64,000 bases of DNA from Trissonchulus latispiculum (Eukaryota > Nematoda > Enoplea > Enoplida > Ironidae), in assembly GCA_030248195.1 (NCBI GenBank), contig JASAND010010952.1, positions 17,103 to 81,102 on the forward strand. Direction: 5' to 3'. The notes under the pieces are model-generated. The model was not told where the DNA came from and searched no databases. It was given only the letters and a program-made list of their open reading frames with translations. Position 1 is the first letter of the stretch. Every line of letters begins with the position of its first letter. The position numbers and the translations under genes were made by a program. Positions 24,201-36,200 of the stretch are shown piece after piece.

Positions 24201-27200
24201 TTTAAAACTAATTAAGAAATTTGGGCCTCAATTAAAATTATAATTCCAGATTGACACACTTTAAATTCGAGCAATACTTTGATTTATTCAATAATATATA
24301 ATGTATTGCCCAGATTCAATAAAGTTTGTCGGGAGTTTTTTGGCGCCCGAGCAAATATGATAGGTTTGTGTAGCGGGACGGTTTGTGTAACGGGAAAACA
24401 CCACTTACTGCTATTAATTTGTAATTGATCACACGGTATGCACTTAGCCTTGCTTAGAATTTTTCAATATTATTTTCTATTTCTGGTTAGCACTTTGTGA
24501 CTGACCTTAAGATGGCTCCATGTACTGTGTTCAACGTTTGAAATCAAAAATCATAAAAACAGAACGATTGGACAATTACATCGAAAACTTCAGGACTTTG
24601 TCATTCCTTTTGTTGTTACTGTGCTCTCGAATGTAATAACTAAGGCAATCGCGTAATATTATTTTTGTGTCTGTTGATTAGCTTGAGTAGGTTTTTTGTT
24701 GGTTTCAGTTATGTCTTCCTCAACCAAATGCACAGTTTGAAGGAAATAGTTAACGTCACGCGACCGATAGTATTCAGTACAACGGCACACCAACACACTG
24801 TAGCTGCGTCTATGGCTGGTTTATTGCCATTAGAACGCTCCGAAATCATTTGCCAGCTGCTGGAAAATGAAACTGAGGCCTGCACACAATATGGTAAACA
24901 CTGAATTCCTGCCCCTTAAAGATTGTATTTTGGGTAATGACTTTCGCAAAAACAATCCAATATATCTGATGCTATCAGAACACGCTACTTTGATGTGTTC
25001 TACTTTCCTAGTATTCTGCCTAGTGCGCTTAAATTCGTGGGTTCGCGTCCGTCCCATCGGAGGTTCGAATTTTTCGGACCTTCGGTGGTACATGACTTTC
25101 TTATTTTTTCTCATTTATGTTTGCAGAGAATGAAACTCAGTGGATTGGCGGAAAATTGGGAATAGATGACTTAATTTCGAAAGGACTTAGTACAGGCGAT
25201 ATTAACCCTATGCTCACATCAGTTAGCTATACCCAATGGGAGTCAATACTTAGAGGGACGAAAGTATGTACAACCAGATAGAAAACTCCTGCTAAATGAA
25301 ATTATTGATTCATTAATTGAATAATAAATTAATAATATTAATTAATTAATTAATTAATATTGTGTTCTTGTAAGGGCGGTTTCCGAGTCTGCCAAAAACA
25401 ACTTGACTGCCAATCGTATCAGGCGTTAGGATTTTATCCACTGTAAAATCAGCTTTATAGCTGGAAAGAATAATCAAAGCAGTAGAATTTCCAATTTTTC
25501 TGCATCCGTATAGAGGATTCTGTAACTTAGAAAAAACTGAATAACCTTCGCATTTCTTAACCGAAAAGGCTAAACTTTGGTGTGTAGGGTTTTCAGATAT
25601 GGGCAATATTGTCCTGAAACGTTCGTGGATTCAGTCTTTCTGCACACTAAAATGCGGTCCCATGGAAAATATTAAAAATGACTTTTTTAGAAAGAGAAAA
25701 GTCTCAGCATGCCGTTCGGGTTCGGGAAATATATACTTTATGAAAGCTGTCTTGAAGCGCTCTTGAGATATAAAGAAAACTTAAAGATTTCGCTATCCAG
25801 ATCATTTGGTCAGACTTTATTATGTGGTTGCAACAGTATATGAAAGGAAGAGTAAGAGCTTAGGCATTCATAATAGAAACGGGCTTCGAGATTAACGTTT
25901 TGGCCGAAAACTCACTTACCATTGTTCATCATGTGTTTAACGAGGCTGATATAAAATGCATCTGATTGGCTAATCGTATGCCTTATGCTAAATTTATGTG
26001 TACAACGATTCGCTTATTTCAGCTTAAAGAAAAGAAAAAAGACTGATAGAAATTAAAGAAAGAAAGAATAAATAAAGAAGAGAAAGAAAATGGAGGAAAA
26101 TACAAAAAAGGCTTTGTTCACGAACACTGTCAAACTTTGTATTCAATTAAGCAGCTGTCATTTAGGTTGCATCAAACTTTGACTTATAGCAGACACCATG
26201 TCTCGTTTTCTCTTTGCGGATACCCTCATTTTGACAAGTTAGCAGTAATCTGAGGTGCACACTTGACCTTTCTGTGTAACTTAGTTGTCTGTTTGTCACA
26301 TATTGCAGACAACCAATAAACTGAAGAAAGAAAGAAAACAAAAAAAAATAAATAGAAAAGAAAGAAGGGAAATTTATACGGAAATCTGCGAATAGCTGTA
26401 TAAGGCCCCCCTTTCGAGATCGCGAAGGGAGTCATGTTTAGAGCTGTTAAGCGTGTGTTTATAATGTGAGCAAACTGAAGTGCATTCCATAGGCTGCTTA
26501 ACTACCGTAAGCCTCATCAGTGCATTGCAGTTCGACTTCATATGTATAAACACACGCTTACCAACACTAACCGGGTCCCCTCCCCTCTGAAATCTAGGGG
26601 GATGTCACCTTGTGCGCATCAATTTAACATAAGGTTGGGAATTAGCCAATCAGATGCGTTCTATTTCAAACGCATATATAAACACATGCTCAACAATGGT
26701 AAGTGGGACCCTTCGAGATTTCGGCCTTAATCTGCCGAGCATCTCAACAGCCATTTTAATTAGGGAGGGCTAAGCTCCCACTCTTCCTACTCTTGGTAGT
26801 TGCGAACATAATGTGAAAATTGGTAGATTTTGGCCTACAATCTCACACCTCTACGCAAACTGGTTGGTTTGGCAGTCACAGGGTAGTCAAAATACTTAAA
26901 CTTTTGATAGAACGCCGCCTGAGAATACTAAGTTGCTTCAAAAATTTAAAACTTCAAAAACAGCTAAATTTCATAGCTTTAAAATTATCAAAACTTTTAT
27001 CATCTGAATAAATATAAATTAAAAGTCATGCTCATTGAAAATCTATGGACCTATCATGACCCAGCCATGATAACTGGATACGAAAAAATCAAAACTCCAC
27101 AGGACAATGCCTTGAAATGGAACAAAGTTTCAGAATATTTTACTCTTGGTAGAATTTAAATATTAGCGCATGTAGGATGTTGGATAGAAACTGGTCAAAT

Positions 27201-30200
27201 CAGAGTTTCTGGAAGTAAACTTTTTGTCAGAAACTGTTGTGCAAAAAATTGTTAACAGCGATCTCAGAATTATCTAGTGGGATCAAAATTTCATGTTCCT
27301 ATTTTACAAGCACTTGGACTCTATGGTAACTTTCGTTTATAAAGTCATGCTCTATGGGGATGGGTCTTTGAATAGTAAGTAGTTGAACTATTGAAAAACT
27401 TACTGATGTCAGATGCCCAAACAGTAGTTGTGGTCCATTGCTTAGTCAGTCCATTTAGTGAATGAGAGAATTTTGTCTGCTTTGGTTAGAACAACAACTT
27501 AGATGACAAAACTGTGGCAGTTTTGAACAGTCAGGTCCAGCATACGACAAGACAACACAAGCACCAGTCTCGCGCTTGTGGGTTCCTTGTTAGCAGCGTG
27601 CAAAGCATGACACAGCGGCTGAAAACAAAGATCTTCCCCTCTGTCACCGTGTATCCCACTTATACCTATCCTACTTACGCCTAACGTTTGATGTATCCGT
27701 CTTGAGATAACAAAACTCAAAATCCTACTCACACCTAAAGTTCAAAACTGAAACTCCTGCTTACGCCTAAAATTTTCCTTGCAAAACTCATATTCTACTA
27801 CCTAAAGCTCTACAGTTGCCTGCTTGTATGTCTTTACCGTTCAGATTTCATGCAATGTTACAATGTAAGTAATGCGTGGAATTCAAAATCTATTTTAAAA
27901 TCTTTATTCAAAATTCAATGTAACGTTTAGACAAATATTCTTTCGTCAGCTGTACATATATTTAACTTTAAACTAAGGCCAAAGGGAACCAAAAATCGAT
28001 CTTGCTGAAAAGTTGTACATAGGGTTTTGTGTCTAATTTGAAGTTAGTTTTGCTGTTCAGCGTTTATTTAGTTTACAAATTTCAGTCGCAAGTTTGCTAT
28101 CTGGATCATATAAGGTGAATCATCCTAAGAAAAATTGAAACAACTTCAGGAACAAATTCAGAAAGTGGATATTGTAATTTTAGCTTAAATAGGAATCTGA
28201 GTTTTGCGTAAACATTCTTTAGGCGTAAGTAGGAATGTGAGTTGTGACAAAAAGAATTAGGCGTAAGTAGGAATTGTAGTTTTGTAAACGATTAGGCGTA
28301 TGTATGATAGGCATAGTCTAAGGTTAACGCGGAGGGTCTGGGGGGGGGGTCCAAACCTTCCAACCCGGACAAGCTACAAACCCTATCGCTATCGGGGACA
28401 AGGGGTAACCAAAAATAGCCGGCAGAATTATAGTACGACCAAAAGTGTGTGTACAAACTTCGACCGTTTATAGCAGAGTAACTTTTGGAGCAAACCCCAA
28501 CAATGTATATATTTTTAGAATCCTCAGGAACTCGAGATTTCGAAAATCCGGAAAATTCCGGAATTCCGCGTTTCATTCACGGAAAATCTAAAATTGTTTT
28601 TCACGAAAATGCACCCAGTTTCCGGAATTTCGGGTTTTCAAAATTTCCGGATTTTAAAAATTTTCTCCAATACCCACAAGATGGGTATCATTCGAAAGCT
28701 CTTATCGCGCTGAACAACTTTTGTAATAGAATGAACTCTTGAAAATGCACACATTTCCCTAAATTCGAGAAAACAGGATTTTCCGTGATTTTCCGGATTT
28801 TAAAATTTTTCTCCAATACCCCACAATATGGGTATCATTCGAAAGCTCTTGATGAGCTGAACTAATCTTGTAATAGAACCAATGTCTGAAAATGCACCAA
28901 AGTCCCGAAATTCACGAATTCCGGATTTCTCTCTAGCTTAGAAGGTTTTAGCGAATTCCGAGAACTGGGCTCATTTCTGCGAGTTGCTTCTATTACAAGA
29001 TTTGTTCAGCTCATCAAGAGCTTTCGAATGATACCCATTATGGGGTATTGAAAAAAATTTTAAAATCCGGAAAATCACGAAAAATCCGGTTTACTCGAAT
29101 TCCGGGAAATGGGTGCATTTTCAAGAGTTCATTCTATTACAAAAGTTGTTCAGCGCGATAAGAGCTTTCGAGTGATACCCATCTTGTGGGTATTGGAGAA
29201 AATTTTTAAAATCCGGAAATTTCGAAAACTCGAAATTCCGGAAACTGGGTGCATTTTCGTGAAAAACTTGTAAGAGCACAAATATGCAGCGGGGCCAGCT
29301 CTATTCGATCGTGAAAACAAAATTTTAATTGCGATAAAAACTTGGCGAAAAACAAGAAATTTTAGATTTTCCGTGAATGAAACCCGGAATTCCGGAATTT
29401 TCCGGATTTTCGAAATCTCGAGTTCCTGAGGATTCTAAAAATATATACAGTGTTGGGGTTTACTCCAAAAGTTAATCTGCTATAAACGGCCGAAGTTTGT
29501 ACACACATTTTTTGGTCGTACTATAGTTTATACAGTAAAATTACAAAAACTTTCCGGCTTCGCCGGAATTTTTTAGCTATAATGTTTAATTTTTTGGGAA
29601 AAATCGGGCAAAATTTCAAAATTTTTTCCAAAAATTGAAGATTTTTGCAAAATGTGATAAAAAACTAGTAAATTTTAATAAACTTAGCGTTAAATTTTTG
29701 AACAATTTTGCAAATTTATTCTTGAGGTGCAAGCCCCCTGAAAATTTTGTTCAAGGTACAAGCCCCCTCAAAATTTTTTGGGGACAAGCCCACCCCCAGA
29801 ACCTGACCCTATGTTAATGTATGGGCCTAGTAGAAGTAAGCTCTGACACACCTTGTCTGCCCATGTTGCTATATAAATCATCATTTTAAGGCAATGTTCC
29901 CATATGCGTATGGGATAATGAACGAGTTCATTAAGAAAGAATACGAGAAGCCGGACCAAGCAGTATATCAGAACTCGAGATTTCAAGACATTGTGAAGTC
30001 GTGTACAATCAATTATGTCACTAATTGCATGGACTGGTAAGACTACCAATTCTTCAAACTTTCAGCCGTTTTACTTCAGTTTGTATATAGCGCGGGCATT
30101 TTCAGTATTTAATAAAAATCCGAGAGCTTTCGCGGTGCAAAAACCAGGGTTTGTAAAAAACCGCCTTACTACATAATGCTTTGCCAGTAGCATATTTGTT

Positions 30201-33200
30201 ACTAATGATACTTTGTTGATAATGCACTTGTTACTAACTTATCGTCATATGGCTAGTCAAAAGGTTTTCATGAAAGCTTTCTTAATGCTATTATTCTGCA
30301 AATTGTAAAATAAAGCCAAATGACATTATTTGCCGTGCCGGCCGAGCGGTTAAGGCGTTCGACTTTGGATCCGATAGGGAACCGAACCCGAACTTTGGTT
30401 CGAATCCCCGCTGCCATAAGGCTTTCACAAATCCCCTTGAGCAAGGGACTAAGCACATATCGGTTCGCCGTGGGCTCTAGCCAGCCGAGCTATCCATCCT
30501 TAGTTGGTCGGTAAATGGGTACCACTTATGTGGGAAGGTAACAGGAGACCGTGTAGGGCGTCTACACTAGCGTCTAGCTGGCCCCTCCTCCACGGTTGTA
30601 GTCATCATATGAGGTGACACTCCTGGCTCAAGGGCTGTGTATCCGGGGATGAGCACCGGCACCCTAGACCCTGACAAGGGTAGGAGAATCCTCCGGGGGT
30701 TACCTTTTTTCTTACATTATTAAGCAAGTTCGGTTAACAGTAGCAAAGCTTTAGTTTTCAGGACTTGCAAATTGAACAGGCGACAAACACCGAACTGAGT
30801 TATACTTATGATAGCGCGGTAAACAGTGTAAAGTACTCACATTAAACCCAGTTGCAATAGGTCAGCATAGTAATTATAATGAACAAAACTGCAAAAATTA
30901 AACCTTCTAGCATAATGACTCTCGGACTAGACTTTGAATTTACTGCTGTATTTTTATTTGTACACAGAAACTGCGATAAATGGCAGCTGGATGTTTGAAT
31001 TTGAATTTTTGTACTCACTCCGCCCATGGAAAAGTGCTTTGCTCAGATTTTTCTTAGAACAACCACCAAGGAGTACTTTTTGGATTTAAACCAGTCTGTT
31101 TTGAAAACAGCGATAGTTAAGGCAGGCTTAAGGGGGGGAGTCCATTTTTGGCCGATTTTTCGACCATCTCCGATTTTGCTCATTTTCACATATTTTGTTC
31201 TCCGATTGGTATATTTAAACGAGTTTTTGAAATTAAAGTCGGATCTTTTACGGTTAATGAGTAATTTCACTTCAAAGTTGAGATCTCATGTGTTAAACAT
31301 AGGTGTAATGTGGGTAATAACGTCCCCGTTATCACCCCCCTTCCAAGCCCTTTTATAATTCCCACTTTCACTGTTTTCCCAAAACTCCCCCAAAATCCCC
31401 CAAAATCCCCCAAATCCCCCATAAATATTGTATTTTTATAATTGTTGGGAAGTCCGATAATTATGTATTATTTTGTATATAAAATCCCCTCTAAAATACT
31501 GTGCAGTGCTAACTTTATGTTCACCTTTTGAAAATTACTTAAAATTACTTATTTCGGAGCGTAAACTTAACATTGCACATATTTCCTTTTCTTGTTGGCT
31601 TAGCGAAGATAGACCCTCCCGTTCCCAACGCATGACAAAATTCTCCTTGAATGATTACATCACCCTTTCGTCAGTCGGGAGTTTGACAAGTCACCGTGCG
31701 GCTGTTTATCTGAGATTGGGGCCCCACCCTCACCTGTCTACACCTAAAAGTGTAAGTTTCTAGGTTTCGATTTTTCTTTTAAAAACCCCTTTCTAACTCC
31801 TTTTCTAACTGTTTCCTGACTCTAATCCCCTTTCCTTTTTGCTTATTTTTCAAGTTAATCAATCCCTAACTTCCCCCCTTCCTTTTCCCACCTAATTAGC
31901 GGGGTTGCCCCCGTTCCCTCCCCCGGGTCTAACTTCACTAGCTAAGTCCCCTCCCCAATTTTATTTTATTGTTCCGCTGCCCTATTTGTTGCTGGTCCCC
32001 CATTCCTTTGTCTCTGTTCCCTTTTGTGCCCCTTTTCCTGTTTTTGTGCGGGTAGCCCGCTGTACCTTGTCCGTCTTGTCCGGATACCGCCGGACGGACT
32101 TTATTGTATTATTCCTGCCCTGTGCCTTCCCAATAAACCTATCAGTTGTCTGCTATCTATTTTAATTAATTAATTTACTAAGTTCTAACTAGTTTGGTTT
32201 ATTTTTCTAGCTAGGTAGAGCTCTGGGACTAGCCCGGAGCTGACTTATAACTGAGTTTATTTTTGTGTGTGTGTTCCCCCGTTTGCTAGGCGCCCCGTTG
32301 GCGTCCCCCAAAAGTGTCCATCTTCCCCTTGGCGAGGCAAGTCGGTGGTAGAGAGCCGCCTGGACTAAATATCTCCACCCGCAGTCGTAGGTCAGCGTCT
32401 TGCGCACAGTTCCATTGTAAAGTTGGGGCTTGAGCTCAGCGGTTAAAATCCCTAGCTCCCTCAATATTTTACATAGGAAACTGGAAAAGTTTCAATTTTT
32501 TGACTAGTGTCAAAAAATCTCGAAACTGGGCAAAGATTATCAGCATAATTTGGTATCATTAGAAACGCCTAATTGTATAGTTTAATTTGCTGGAATTAGA
32601 TTTTTGAGTTAGGCCTTTAAATTTTTTAAAATAATTTTTGAAGCTTGCTGACTGTGAAATTTGACGTTTTTCGTTGCTGAAAACTGGGGAGTTTCAACTT
32701 TGATCAAGCATTACATAAATTGAAAGGCCTAACTAAAAAATCTGATTCCAACAAATCACAGTATATAAGTAGACGTTTCTAACAATACCAAATGATGCTG
32801 ATAATCTTTGCCCAGTTTCGAGATTTTTTGTCACTAAAAATTTGGTTTTTTACCTTTTACGTGAGACCATTGCAATCAGCAGCTACCAACTGCCAAAATA
32901 TCTCGTTTCTCGTTATTTCTGGTGGCTGTAGCTCAGTGTTGACTACAATTATTCCAGCTAAGTAGCGCAACGTGGTCGCTGCATCCCAATCTGTCGGACT
33001 GGTACCCATATAGCAAAAATATCGATTTTTTCAAATTTCTCAAAATATGATAAATTTGACATCAATCGAAAGCTCTTAATGCGGGGAACATTTTTTCTTC
33101 TTGTCTTGGGCTATGGTCCGCAAATGCACCAAATTGAAGTTAATTGCTGTTAAAGGGTTTTGTTATCTAACCTCAACATTGGCCTTGCTGCTCCTTAAAA

Positions 33201-36200
33201 ATCGTTAAAAAGGCATGAAATCACGTTTAGCCTGCCAATACCGGGACAAAATTAGTTCTTTAGATCAATTTTCAAATGTACACCCCATGGAAGCTCCAAA
33301 ATCAAAGACTGTACAAGGAAAATTGCCTTAGCCTCAAGCGGTACCCTCGTTTCGCCCATTAGTACAATTGCAAGCAGTTGATAGCTGGTAACTCGTGGAG
33401 ACATGGATGAAACAACTCAATATTTAAACTTGGTACGTACAACATGTGTGGCTACATTATGTGTAAAAATGAGCGAAATCCGTGACTATAAATTTTTTCA
33501 TGGTGGACCCCCCCTTAAGTTTGTAACAAAAAAGAATCCAGCATCAACTTTGTCCTGTTGTAACACATTTTGTCGAGCGTACAGCTCGCATATTGCAAGT
33601 AGGATACTCAGCTGCTCGAAACCAGAAAACATTTTTATGTACTCATCCAAACTTTAAGCAACACATGGTACATACTGGTCAAGAACTTTAAATTGTTGCA
33701 AAGTTTCGAAGCACCCGTTGATTGCTAAAGCAGTTGTTCCGTTTTTGTTAACTTGACACAAATAAATCCCTAAATTTTTTAAACCGACCGGGATCGCGAT
33801 AGGAGATTATCAATATAAGGTGTGCTTTATTAAATTTAATACTCATTTCATCCATACCTGAAGGAGAGGTCAAATTTCACCTGCCCTTGTGGTAGCCCAT
33901 TTGGGAACCTCTTGTAGAAGCAACTTAGCTTAGGTGCAGTATTGTAAAATAAATTTATCCGACTTCATTTTTTTGAAAGTCTTTAACAAACCACGGCTAT
34001 TTTTCAACAAAAGTTAAGTTTTTTGGACAGTTTTCAGGAAAAAAGCGGTTTGTTTCGATAATCTTCGTGCTTCCGATTTTGTGTTCAGGAACAGATTTGA
34101 GTTCTATGATCCTTATCAAGGCAGCTGCTATACCTTAACAAGTCATCTCTTTGTGCAGTCAGGACAGGCAGCTGGTAGGTATACATTTTCAATTGCTGTA
34201 AGAATATATTACGTGGTACCCGGATTAATAACAGAAACCAGGAATTATAAAGACAATTATCATACGACGATACTTTCGTAGGCCATTTCAAAGCAGTATT
34301 GCATGTTTTATTCCAGGAATGCAAATCTTGATAAACGCAAGCGCTCCCAGCGTTTTTGACATAAATGAAAATGCAGGCGTTAAACTTATCATACACGACA
34401 AGAACTCTCGACCTATTCCAATGGTTGACGGTTACATTATTTCTCCTGGAACAAAGTCATCGTTGCAGGTAGCATATGTGAGTTAATATATAGCTCTAAC
34501 CATTCTGTTCAATTATAGATTACTACTGTAAAAACTGAAAAATACTACAAGGATTCGCAGAAAGAGCTACGATTAAGCTCTTGCACAACGAAGACCTGAC
34601 TGCTGTCGGTTTTATCAAAAAGCGTTGCTGTCCGCAAGTAACGACTAATTTTAAGTATTTGTAACTTTTCCGTATTCCCAGTTAGAACTGTAAATATATC
34701 ATAAACCCGTCTGCAAACATATTGAAATTTTCCGAAAAATACGTGACTTAGTAGAAATTTAACCATGCTTCCAGCCATAATGTGCTTCACGCATAGTATA
34801 CAGTAACACACCATGCATGAAACGTGGTATCATATTGCATCAAAATACTTGTCCAACTGGATCAAATTTTTACGTAGCTTCTCTGTGGGCTCACAGAAGC
34901 ATAAACAAAAGTAATTTGCATTAGCTCTTGGAAAATGGATTACAAGAAGGTAAAGATTGTGTAAACACGGCTAAACGAAAGCAGAATTGAGTGCCAGAAA
35001 TAATATTTTTTGTCTAATTTTCTTTGTCAACTTTGTCTATTTTTATTAGCTCACTTTCAGAAAACTAGCAAATATAAACCCTTAGTGTTACCGTGCAGTT
35101 ACAATGAAAGCATCATAATAATTTTAGAGACTGGAGCAAAGACTGCCGTTGGTTGCAAGCGATTGCTCAAATACGATATCTAGCTACGGTGGTTGGCTTT
35201 CCGCCTTCACACCAGAGGTAGCAGAAAGGAATTAGTAACTCTTGTTAGCGGTTACTGCAGCTGTTATTTGGAAAATGAGCAAGTGCTATTGTACTAATAG
35301 GAAGACAGTTTTAACAGATTACCTGGGGATTGCCTCCGCTTTGTGTTGTCACCTTTTACTTGCCATGTTTATATAGGTCTAGCTAATTGCGATACAGCCT
35401 ACAGTACAAATTACCCCAACCATATAGGCTATGAGTGTCTAATAATTGCGCAAGTGTAGAACTATTGTGTTAAGAGCATTTAATAGATTTCCAGATCTGC
35501 TACCTTTCGTGTTATGAACGGAGTGTTATTAGCAAATGCGGCTGCTTCGATGGACGAATAACCAACCAATTTGCGGCTACTCATCATCGGAACATATCAA
35601 ATTGTCTAATGAATATGAGCAATTGTACGTTATCATGCTTCGTAGTAATTGGTAGTAATTTCTGTTTATGCCATCGCGACATATGCAAATTTTCAGTATT
35701 AAATTTTTCATAACTGCTAGGATTGCCTGTGGAAACCTTTAAACTCTCTGAAGCATTTGAGCACTGGTACTAGTAACGTCAGTTATTATGTCTATTTGAA
35801 GCTGAAAAATAACGAATAACTGTCAAGCGAAATCCCATCCTAAAATGGTAATGCTTCAACGGATGACAGTTATCATGTAGCATAGCCGTCATCAATCCTA
35901 CAGTAACAAGTGTTGTTTTTTGAGATTATATGGGGTACTTTTTGTGCCAAATCTCATGTCATGCAATTTCTGAAATATAAAATCCTTCATAACTTAGATG
36001 TCATGTAGAAACATATGAACGCTGTTTTTGATCAAGCACACACTCAAATTATGATAATAAGAATTTTTTGCTAAAAATGCTCAAACTACCTACCTCAGCT
36101 CTGCCTCCCCAATCGACTTACCGATTACACAGTATGCCACAAAAAATTCAAAAGGAAGATTTGAAATATGAAAAAATAATAAATAAGAAAAAGAGTGAAA

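Noticed and set aside
28485..28742. 85-codon plus-strand frame
   Set aside because: It lies within one arm of the 1.1-kb palindrome and consists of translated CCGGAA-type repeats.
30332..30415. Functional tRNA-Ser or tRNA-Leu gene
   Set aside because: The anticodon stem is mismatched, the anticodon does not fit Ser or Leu, and a SINE body follows.
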